From Acetatifactor sp. (GTDB taxonomy: Bacteria; Bacillota; Clostridia; Lachnospirales; Lachnospiraceae), in assembly GCA_016290775.1 (NCBI GenBank), contig JAEEVF010000011.1:54305-118304 (forward strand): 64,000 nt of DNA, given 5' to 3'. The position numbers and the translations under genes are program-made. How positions within the stretch are numbered: the stretch's first letter is position 1; every line of letters begins with the position of its first letter. Below the pieces are notes generated by a model, which was not told the DNA's origin, ran no database searches, and saw only the letters and a list, made by a program, of their open reading frames with translations. This document shows, piece by piece, positions 57,901-64,000 of the stretch.

Positions 57901-58722
57901 TCAGTCATGCATTGACCGTAGTTCGATCCGATCTAAAATCCCCTGTACGGAGACATTCTGATGCGTTAAATACATGCGACAAACGTTCTCGATGAATTTC
58001 TCATCCGCCTTTGTCTTTTTCTGGATCTTTTTAATGTCATATCCCTTGTCGATCAGCTTCATGATCTTCTCCACAAGGGCATATTTTTCGCTGTCTCGGA
58101 GCGGCGCATCCTGGGCCGATTTCTCCTCGATGGGACCTCCGAGAACCGCCTTGGGCGCATGTCCATAATATACTATTTTAGGCCCTAATTTCAAGAGCTT
58201 TTCCCAACTCTTTCCAATCTCCGTGCCCCGATGCAGTTCGAGCTCATATAAGAGATTCAGATCCCCCACGAAAAGGGTACCGTCGTCAAGCCATAACGAG
58301 ATGGAATCGTCGCTGTGACCAGGCGTGTGAAGGAGCTCCCCGTCGATGCCAAATCCCTTGAGGACGGCGCGGCTTTCCCCGAGCGGAAAGACCTTGCAAT
58401 CCCCGTCACGGATCGGCACAAAAAAAGAACCCTTTTCCTTGGCGAAAATCTCATCGGCCGCATGGACAAAGGGCTTTTGCAACTCCGGGATCAGGATGGT
58501 AGCGCCTTGGTCTGCGATCTCCTGCGCGATCCCACAATGATCCGGATGAAAATGTGATATGATAATGCCGCTCACTTTCTGCACGGGGATCTGTAGCTCG
58601 CCCATCGCCCTGCAAAAAGCAGGAAACGTGCCAGCCCACCCCGTGTCAAAAAGGATCATGCCAAGGTCACCTTCGATCAGGTACGTGTTGGTGTTGGAAT
58701 AACGAAGTTCTTTTACTTTCAT
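57901..58722 (-). CDS. MBL-fold metallo-hydrolase
   Basis: 273 residues. The metal motif is ISHFHPDHCG (about residue 52), with HTPGHSDDSISLW and FVGDLN for the remaining ligands. This fold covers glyoxalase II, beta-lactamase and RNase-type enzymes; the specific substrate is unclear. A C-terminal helical region (KIMKLIDKGYDIKKIQKKTKADEKFIENVCRMYL) resembles DNA or RNA contact helices. Its start overlaps the dapF stop by 4 bases (ATGA) and it ends 27 bases before murE, so it is part of the dapF-murE operon. Confidence 0.85.
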   Translation of the reverse strand: MKVKELRYSNTNTYLIEGDLGMILFDTGWAGTFPAFCRAMGELQIPVQKVSGIIISHFHPDHCGIAQEIADQGATILIPELQKPFVHAADEIFAKEKGSFFVPIRDGDCKVFPLGESRAVLKGFGIDGELLHTPGHSDDSISLWLDDGTLFVGDLNLLYELELHRGTEIGKSWEKLLKLGPKIVYYGHAPKAVLGGPIEEKSAQDAPLRDSEKYALVEKIMKLIDKGYDIKKIQKKTKADEKFIENVCRMYLTHQNVSVQGILDRIELRSMHD

Positions 58723-59561
58723 GCCTCTGGATGATATTCTCCTTCATATACCACGTAGGAGGGACCCTTCATGTGCACCACGCCCTGCGAGTCCCACTCC
58801 ACGTGCAATGTTCCGCCGATCTGCTCCACGTCCGCAATGCGGTCGCATAGGCCAAGCCGGTGCATGAAAACAACGGCCGTGCAGCACCCCGTGCCACAGC
58901 CGATCGTTTCGCCCGTGCCGCGCTCCCACTCGCGGATCTTCAAGTGCTGCCTGTCCACAAGCTGTACGAAAGTCACGTTCGTCCTGCGTGGAAAAACTGA
59001 GTGGTTTTCCACAAGGGGTCCGTATTTCTCAATATCGAGGGTGGATAAGTCGTCCACCTGAATGAGCGTGTGTGGATTGCCCCAGGAAAGCGAGGATGCG
59101 ATCATCGTCTTATCCCCAACCTGGATGGGCTGGGTGAAGAATTCGTCCTTGTCGGTGCTTACCGGGATCAGGGACGGCGTGAAGATCGGCTCGCCGATCG
59201 CCGCCTCGATATTCGTGACCTTGCCGTCCTCCACGGTCAGGAGGATCGTCTTTTCGCCGCCGAGCGTCTCGATCTTCACGGTGGTTTTATCGGTCAGGCC
59301 GTGATAATAGACGAACTTGCCGACGGAACGCACGGCATTGCCGCACATTTCCGCTTCCGTGCCGTCCGGATTAAAGATGCGCATGCGAAAATCACAGCGG
59401 TCGGACGGGCAGATCAACACCAGCCCGTCCGCGCCTATGCCAAAATGCCGATTTGACATCTTGATCGCGAGTTCATTTGGATTTTCAATGGTTTGATGGA
59501 TGGCGTCGACATACACGTAATCATTGCCGAAGGCCTGCATTTTAGTGAATTTGATGTTCAT
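58719..59561 (-). CDS. dapF: Diaminopimelate epimerase
   Basis: 280 residues. FGNDYVYVD at the start, catalytic Cys in EMCGNAVRS (about residue 73) and the second Cys in ERGTGETIGCGTG (about 216). It converts LL-DAP to meso-DAP for lysine and peptidoglycan. Together with DAP-type murE it fits a Gram-positive with A1-gamma type wall. Located directly upstream of the MBL-fold gene with a 4-base overlap. Confidence 0.96.
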   Translation of the reverse strand: MNIKFTKMQAFGNDYVYVDAIHQTIENPNELAIKMSNRHFGIGADGLVLICPSDRCDFRMRIFNPDGTEAEMCGNAVRSVGKFVYYHGLTDKTTVKIETLGGEKTILLTVEDGKVTNIEAAIGEPIFTPSLIPVSTDKDEFFTQPIQVGDKTMIASSLSWGNPHTLIQVDDLSTLDIEKYGPLVENHSVFPRRTNVTFVQLVDRQHLKIREWERGTGETIGCGTGCCTAVVFMHRLGLCDRIADVEQIGGTLHVEWDSQGVVHMKGPSYVVYEGEYHPEA

Positions 59562-59626
59562 GCGATTCCGTCCTCTTGCACTTTTGAAGTGCCTTTTGTC
59601 CTTGCGATGCGCTTGTTCTAAATCGA

Positions 59627-60808
59627 TCAGCGATTCAGCGCCTGGTCAAGGTCAGCGATGATGTCGTCCACGTTCTCGATGCCAATGGAAATGCGAACGA
59701 AGGCCTTCGTGATGCCAAGGGCCATCTTGGTGTCATCGGGAATGGACTCGTGGGTCTGCGTCCAAGGGTAAGTGATCAAAGTCTCAGTACCGCCAAGACT
59801 CTCCGCAAACAGGATCATGTTCACGTTGGAAAGCAGGTCCTGGGCCGTCTTTTCGCTGTCAAGCTCGAAGGATATCATGCCGCCAAAGCCCGTGCACTGC
59901 TTCTTACTGATCTCATAGCCCTTGTGGTTCTCGAAGCCGGCGTAATATACCTTCTTCACCTTCGGCTGGGTCAGAAGCCAGTTTGCAACCTTGCGCGCGT
60001 TCTCATCATGCTGACGCATGCGAAGGGACAAGGTCTTCAGGCCGCGGAGGATCAGCCAGCAGTCAAACGGCGCCAGCTGTGCTCCCATGGACTTGATCTG
60101 GCCCTGGAAGAACGGAATTCTTGCGGGATCTTTTACGACAACCACGCCCGCGATCACGTCATTGTGGCCGGTCAGATACTTCGTGCCGCTGTGCACGACA
60201 ATGTCCGCGCCGAGATCGAGGGGCTTCTGGAAATAGGGCGTTAAAAAGGTATTGTCCACAACGAAAATGCAGTTATTCTCCTTCGCGATCTTTGCGATCT
60301 CCTGGATGTCAGCCACCTTCATCATCGGGTTGGTGGGCGTCTCGAGGAAGATCATCTTCGTCTCGGGGCGAAGCGCGTTCTTGATGTTGTCAAGCTCCGT
60401 CATGTCAACGTAGGTGAACTCACAATTGAATTTGCTGAAGATCTCATCGCAGATACGGAAGGTGCCACCGTAAATGTCATCGCACAGGATCACGTGATCT
60501 CCGTTCTCAAGAAGGTTGAACACCGCCATGTTGGCCGCCTGTCCGCTAGTGAAGGCAAAGCCCTCGGCTCCGTTCTCAAGAATGGCCATGGTGCGCTCAA
60601 GCTCCTGGCGGGTCGGATTCTGCACGCGGGAGTAATTATATCCCGTCGACACGCCAAAGGTAACGTGGCGGAAGGTCGCCGTCTGGAAGATGGGGAAGCT
60701 GACTGCTCCCGTGATGGGCTCGCATCCCAATGCGCCGTGCACTACCTTGGAATCAAAATGCAGGTTTTCCTTTCTGTCAAATTCGCTGTAAGCACATTCT
60801 TCTCTCAT
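59627..60808 (-). CDS. PLP-dependent trans-sulfuration enzyme (cystathionine gamma-synthase/lyase or OAH sulfhydrylase type)
   Basis: 393 residues. Fold type I features: NYSRVQNPTRQELE (about 60), FTSGQAANMAV, the Asp in FVVDNTFLTPYFQKPLDLGAD, and the PLP Lys in VHSGTKYLTGHND (about 207), then SLGGTETLITYPW near the end. Family members make or cleave cystathionine or use O-acetylhomoserine. The exact reaction cannot be assigned from sequence alone. Upstream of dapF by 65 bases; probably independent. Confidence 0.85.
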   Translation of the reverse strand: MREECAYSEFDRKENLHFDSKVVHGALGCEPITGAVSFPIFQTATFRHVTFGVSTGYNYSRVQNPTRQELERTMAILENGAEGFAFTSGQAANMAVFNLLENGDHVILCDDIYGGTFRICDEIFSKFNCEFTYVDMTELDNIKNALRPETKMIFLETPTNPMMKVADIQEIAKIAKENNCIFVVDNTFLTPYFQKPLDLGADIVVHSGTKYLTGHNDVIAGVVVVKDPARIPFFQGQIKSMGAQLAPFDCWLILRGLKTLSLRMRQHDENARKVANWLLTQPKVKKVYYAGFENHKGYEISKKQCTGFGGMISFELDSEKTAQDLLSNVNMILFAESLGGTETLITYPWTQTHESIPDDTKMALGITKAFVRISIGIENVDDIIADLDQALNR

Positions 60809-60880
60809 ACTTTTTCCACCTTTCTGATCTGCTTAATATACTGATGTTTTCTGTTTTTTGCTGTTTCTGTTTTGGGCTCT

Positions 60881-61585
60881 TTACGCCTGATATCGCGGGC
60901 TCTCTGCCTTGATCTTGTCCACCAGCGCATTATCCACGCGGAAGGACTCTCGCATCTTTTGCAGGGCCTTTTGATAGGTCCAGTCATCCAAATGATTCTT
61001 CTTGCTTACCATGTAAGCGCAGGTCTTTTCCGGGTACTTGGCCATGGCCGTGGCAATTGCCCACGCAATTCCCATCTTTGCATAATATTCTTCCGCATAA
61101 AGGCTGTCCCAAATTGCCAGCGCCTTGTCGATATATTCATCCGTAATGAACTGGCTCATCAACATGACCGCCACGACCCGCACCTCAAATTCCTGCTTGG
61201 AATCCTTGAATTCCATGAGGAGATCAAAGGTCTCCTTGGGGAATTTCTTCGCAATCTTGAACGTGCTGCAAAGCGCGTCGTTCACGGCCCAGTCATGCAC
61301 CTTGGGGATGAATTCCCGAAGGTAATTCAAGATGGTGTGAATGTCATCCTTGGCATATCCGATCACAAAGGCCTGCAGCATTTCCATCTCGTAGGTGTCC
61401 ATGGGGTTATGCTCCAGAAAAAAACGATAATCTTCCTTTGCGATCCTTTTTGCCAATTCCCGAAGGTCCGGCTGACGCACCCCCGCGGAAGGCTTTGCCG
61501 TAGGATTTAGCTTGTCATATAGCTCCGCATTGTTGCCGGAGAGCTTCTTTATTTCTTCCTTGATCTGTTTGATCGTCATTTGCAT
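60881..61585 (-). CDS. AlkD-like DNA alkylation repair protein
   Basis: 234 residues of HEAT-like helices: GVRQPDLRELAKRIAKEDYRFF (about 36), DTYEMEMLQAFVIGYAK (about 63), HDWAVNDALC (about 97), and YYAKMGIAWAIATAM (about 165). AlkD is a DNA glycosylase that removes 3-methyladenine and 7-methylguanine without flipping. The Asp/Trp environment (DWAVND) is the family catalytic feature. Single gene; neighbours are not repair-related. Confidence 0.9.
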   Translation of the reverse strand: MQMTIKQIKEEIKKLSGNNAELYDKLNPTAKPSAGVRQPDLRELAKRIAKEDYRFFLEHNPMDTYEMEMLQAFVIGYAKDDIHTILNYLREFIPKVHDWAVNDALCSTFKIAKKFPKETFDLLMEFKDSKQEFEVRVVAVMLMSQFITDEYIDKALAIWDSLYAEEYYAKMGIAWAIATAMAKYPEKTCAYMVSKKNHLDDWTYQKALQKMRESFRVDNALVDKIKAESPRYQA

Positions 61586-61680
61586 ATACCACTAAATGTT
61601 GAGTGCATGTTGCGACAATTCCACAATATACACCATCATCATATCATAATCGCGCTTTCTTTTCAATCCGAAAACCAGTC

Positions 61681-62469
61681 TTAAGTCATGGCATATGGGC
61701 TCTCCACGATCTCGATCTGAATGCCCTTTTCCTCAAAGAGCTTCAGGTCCTCCTCCGCCGCGTCCCAGTCAGTGATCATAAGGCTTAGCCGCTCGGCCGG
61801 ACAAATGCTCACGACGGAATGAAAACCGATCTTTTCCTTTGGATAAAGGCCGATCACCTCCTTAGAGGCATCGATCAATGCGTTGTAAAATGCGATCGCA
61901 GCCGTTCTCTGAAGGGAGATTCCAAAGTCCGCCGAAATGGAAGCGGAAGTCAAAAAGCACTTGTCAAACCGAAGACGTTTTACCATCTCCGTTGCGAAGG
62001 AATCATAGCAACAACCCTTGTCATCCATCTCGCCGCCAAGTAAGATCACGGAAACATTGTCCATTTTCCGCAGCTCCTCCGCTACGATAATGGAGTTGGT
62101 GATCACGCGAAGCTTTAGCTCGGACGGAATGTTCTGTGCCATGAAATATCCTACCGTACCCGAAGTGATAAAGATCACGTCATTGTTCCGAAGCTTGGAA
62201 ACCGCGCGAAGCGCGATCTGATAGTAATTTTCCTTGACCTTTTTGATGTCCCTTGCCGTATCCTTTGGCGGACGACCAATGCCCACCTGACGGATCGGAA
62301 GCGCCCCGCCGCGGGTGCGCTTTAAGAGCTTTTTTTCGTCCAGAATGCGAAGGTCCCGCTTTGCGGAATCATAGCTCACCTGGAACTGCTCCTGAATGTC
62401 GTCCGTGGATATATAGCCCTTTTCCTCGAGCCAATCTAAGATTTTTTGATGCCGTTCTTCGATTAACAT
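61681..62469 (-). CDS. DeoR-family transcriptional regulator
   Basis: 262 residues from an ATG at 62469 (GGGGGATAAGC upstream); a further in-frame ATG at 62508 is rejected. N-terminal HTH: LIEERHQKILDWLEEKGYISTDDIQEQFQVSYDSAKRDLRILDEKKLLKRTRGGA. The C-terminal sugar-binding domain has ITSGTVGYFMAQNI, VSVILLGGEM and KCFLTSASISADFGI. Such proteins repress sugar or nucleoside genes until bound by a phosphosugar. It lies 14 bases downstream of the phospholipase-like gene, probably cotranscribed; no sugar gene is adjacent, so the target is unknown. Confidence 0.88.
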   Translation of the reverse strand: MLIEERHQKILDWLEEKGYISTDDIQEQFQVSYDSAKRDLRILDEKKLLKRTRGGALPIRQVGIGRPPKDTARDIKKVKENYYQIALRAVSKLRNNDVIFITSGTVGYFMAQNIPSELKLRVITNSIIVAEELRKMDNVSVILLGGEMDDKGCCYDSFATEMVKRLRFDKCFLTSASISADFGISLQRTAAIAFYNALIDASKEVIGLYPKEKIGFHSVVSICPAERLSLMITDWDAAEEDLKLFEEKGIQIEIVESPYAMT

Positions 62470-62483
62470 GCTTATCCCCCGTT

Positions 62484-63122
62484 TTAGGTATGCCTTACCC
62501 AGCTCCACTCAAGGCTGTTCATGCCTTCCTTCCCCTCTGCAAGGTCCGAAAGCTCCTTCCTGCAAAGCTTGGCCGCGCGCTCGATAAACTCATCCGCCAT
62601 GTCTCTGGTAAAGAAAAAGCATTCTTCGTTGGAATTAACTGGCTGAAACTGCTTTCTTATGTTGGCTGCGAATTGTCTTACGTCAAATTCCGCAACCATA
62701 AGAATGGGCTCTCCTGATAAGTCGAGTGGCTGGATCATGTCTGGATCCAAATGATATTTCTTCGCCACATATTCATTTGTGAGTTCGTAATCCCGATGGA
62801 GTTTTTCCACGTTTCCCGAAGGCAACGGATCCCAGTTATGCTCAGAATATACAAAATATCTGTAAAACACGTCCTGGACCAAGTGAAGATAATAGCCAAG
62901 ATAAAGGTCGTCGCTCTTCATCCGTTCCCCAAAGCGTTCACGAAAGCTTTCAAAGTCATAGGTCGATCTCGTTTCATTATATACGCGGATCTTGAGATGC
63001 CCGTTTCCGTGAATCGCGCCGTCCGGAAGGATGCATCCAAGGCGCAATCTTTCTATATCCTTGACCTGCAAGTCATTTATGATCTGATTTGTAATTGCAA
63101 GATGGATCATGCTGGATGCCAT
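62484..63122 (-). CDS. Putative zinc-dependent phospholipase C-like protein
   Basis: 212 residues. It begins MASSMIHLAITNQIINDL, and His- and Asp-rich segments LGCILPDGAIHGNGH and YYLHLVQDVFYRYFVYSEHNW match the general pattern of the zinc-dependent phospholipase C-type fold (recalled). There is no signal peptide. GGGGG precedes the ATG by 8 bases. Confidence rests on spaced His/Asp residues only. It stands right after the tRNA operon terminator and heads a unit with the DeoR regulator. Confidence 0.5.
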   Translation of the reverse strand: MASSMIHLAITNQIINDLQVKDIERLRLGCILPDGAIHGNGHLKIRVYNETRSTYDFESFRERFGERMKSDDLYLGYYLHLVQDVFYRYFVYSEHNWDPLPSGNVEKLHRDYELTNEYVAKKYHLDPDMIQPLDLSGEPILMVAEFDVRQFAANIRKQFQPVNSNEECFFFTRDMADEFIERAAKLCRKELSDLAEGKEGMNSLEWSWVRHT

Positions 63123-63148
63123 GGATTCTTCCCCCTTAAGTTCATATT

Positions 63149-63193
63149 AACGAAAAAGGGAACTTATGTCAAGCACAAGTTCCCTTTTTCGTT
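63149..63193. terminator. Terminator of the rRNA-tRNA operon
   Basis: Perfect 17-bp arms AACGAAAAAGGGAACTT / AAGTTCCCTTTTTCGTT with an 11-base loop, 23 bases after the tRNA-Phe gene on the minus strand. The A/T outer arms make it bidirectional. Confidence 0.85.
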
Positions 63194-63215
63194 AACCAAT
63201 ATTTAAAAAAATTAA

Positions 63216-63288
<73 letters not shown>

Positions 63289-63311
63289 ATCTAAAGCAAA
63301 TTTGCTTAGAG

Positions 63312-63385
63312 TAGCGGGGATAGGATTTGAACCTATGACCTTCGGGTTATGAGCCCGACGAGCTTCCAGACTGCTCCACCCCGCG
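63312..63385 (-). tRNA. Initiator tRNA-fMet (CAT)
   Basis: 74 bases. The first acceptor position is C opposite U (mismatch), and the anticodon stem has three consecutive G-C pairs (GGG/CCC), both initiator hallmarks. CAT anticodon in CTCATAA. Confidence 0.94.
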
Positions 63386-63413
63386 TTATGAAGTTATAAG
63401 GTTCTTTAAGAAA

Positions 63414-63495
63414 TGGATGGGGGTGGATTCGAACCACCGAAGCAATTTGCAGCAGATTTACAGTCTGTCCCCTTTGGCCACTCGGGAACCCATCC
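63414..63495 (-). tRNA. tRNA-Tyr (GTA)
   Basis: 82 bases with a long variable arm (class II), anticodon GTA in CTGTAAA, GGATGGG/CCCATCC acceptor, GGTTCGAATCC T-arm, discriminator A. Confidence 0.95.
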
Positions 63496-63511
63496 ATATG
63501 AAATTTCCAAA

Positions 63512-63584
63512 AGCCGATAATCGGACTCGAACCGATAACCTGCTGATTACAAATCAGCTGCTCTGCCAATTGAGCCATATCGGC
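63512..63584 (-). tRNA. tRNA-Thr (TGT)
   Basis: 73 bases; GCCGATA/TATCGGC acceptor, TGT anticodon in TTTGTAA, GGTTCGAGTCC T-arm. CCA is not encoded. Confidence 0.95.
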
Positions 63585-63613
63585 GTATAGCGTTATCGAA
63601 CTTCAAAAGGAAA

Positions 63614-63686
63614 TGGGGCCTATAGGGCTCGAACCTATGACCCTCTGCTTGTAAGGCAGATGCTCTCCCAGCTGAGCTAAGACCCC
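63614..63686 (-). tRNA. tRNA-Val (TAC)
   Basis: 73 bases; GGGGTCT/AGGCCCC acceptor with one G-T pair, TAC anticodon in CTTACAA, GGTTCGAGCCC T-arm, discriminator A. Confidence 0.95.
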
Positions 63687-63717
63687 GCTTCTCCGGTTTA
63701 TTTATCATAAACGGGAG

Positions 63718-63791
63718 CGACCCAGATCGGGCTCGAACCGACGACCTCCGCCGTGACAGGGCGGCGCTCTAACCAACTGAGCCACTGGGCC
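63718..63791 (-). tRNA. tRNA-Asp (GTC)
   Basis: 74 bases; GGCCCAG acceptor pairs with CTGGGTC, GTC anticodon in CTGTCAC, GGTTCGAGCCC T-arm, discriminator G. First tRNA after the 23S gene. Confidence 0.95.
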
Positions 63792-63889
63792 AAACCTAAG
63801 GGAACTTGATTGTACCCTCAAAACCGAAACCGAACGAAAAATCTCCTTATCCTGAATCCGTTCAAACCAAATCAAGGAATGCCAAAAAT

Positions 63890-64000
63890 GGTTAAGCCCT
63901 CGGCCTATTAGTGACGGTCGGCTGAACGCGTTGCCGCGCTTACACTCCCGCCCTATCCACCTCGTGCTCTTCAAGGGGCCTTTCTGATTTCTCATGGGAC
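63890..64000 (-). rRNA. 23S rRNA, 3' end (partial)
   Basis: The minus strand reads AAGGCCCCTTGAAGAGCACG, then GGTGGATAGGGCGGGAGTGTAAG, and ends GTCACTAATAGGCCGAGGGC followed by TTAACC, the conserved 23S 3' terminus. The gene continues beyond the window. About 100 bases of spacer separate it from tRNA-Asp, without a 5S gene. Confidence 0.96.

Overview
The window looks like the chromosome of an anaerobic, Gram-positive member of the Clostridia, most likely Lachnospiraceae. The evidence is a meso-DAP type MurE beside DapF, a clostripain-type (C11) peptidase, Sel1, MBG and LysM surface proteins, a SpoVK/CbxX-like AAA protein, and the conserved Firmicutes block Orn/Lys/Arg decarboxylase, gmk, holB, ricT, trmN6, rsmI. 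Most genes lie on the minus strand and have strong AGGAGG-type ribosome binding sites. No phage, IS transposase or CRISPR array is visible. The assignment is inferred from gene content only.

Layout. 1-8.4 kb: a secreted C11 peptidase (cut by the window edge) coupled to a MATE exporter, then DegV, a GlsB-type membrane protein, glycerol kinase, a hypothetical protein and a polysaccharide deacetylase. 8.5-17.3 kb: a membrane metalloprotease-like DUF3810 protein overlapping an HTH-like protein, an orphan solute-binding lipoprotein, an esterase lipoprotein and small membrane proteins. 17.3-27.5 kb: proA, then a 94-bp direct repeat flanking a short ORF and a possible small RNA, then a 2574-residue surface protein with about 14 MBG-like modules and a C-terminal LysM. 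27.6-31.5 kb: an orphan HigA-like antitoxin behind a toxin remnant, a sigma factor/membrane protein/PrsW operon, and a diguanylate cyclase. 31.6-40.4 kb: a TIR-TM-Sel1 protein next to a CbxX-like AAA ATPase, then an operon of GH5, an E2-like acyltransferase, PAP2 and a PlsC-like protein.

40.2-61 kb is a long housekeeping run on the minus strand. In transcription order it holds a trans-sulfuration enzyme, dapF, an MBL-fold hydrolase, murE, an L,D-transpeptidase, an HD protein, an Orn/Lys/Arg decarboxylase, gmk and holB, and then, after an interruption, ricT, trmN6 and rsmI. The interruption (about 43.9-49.6 kb) carries a dynamin-like GTPase on the plus strand and a radical SAM/SPASM, PqqD and nucleotidyltransferase cassette with no visible precursor peptide. 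61.6-64 kb: a DeoR-type regulator, a putative zinc phospholipase C-like protein, six tRNAs and the 3' end of a 23S rRNA, with no 5S gene between the 23S and the tRNAs.

A recurring oddity is short tandem repetition: a roughly 480-bp array of hairpin units between gmk and the decarboxylase, 35-45 bp repeats at several gene ends, and in-frame low-complexity inserts or tails in RicT, HolB, MurE, the decarboxylase and the L,D-transpeptidase. The best candidates for an undescribed system are the interrupted-operon island, the TIR-Sel1/AAA pair, the sigma/TM/PrsW operon, the four-gene lipid-glycan operon and the hairpin array.
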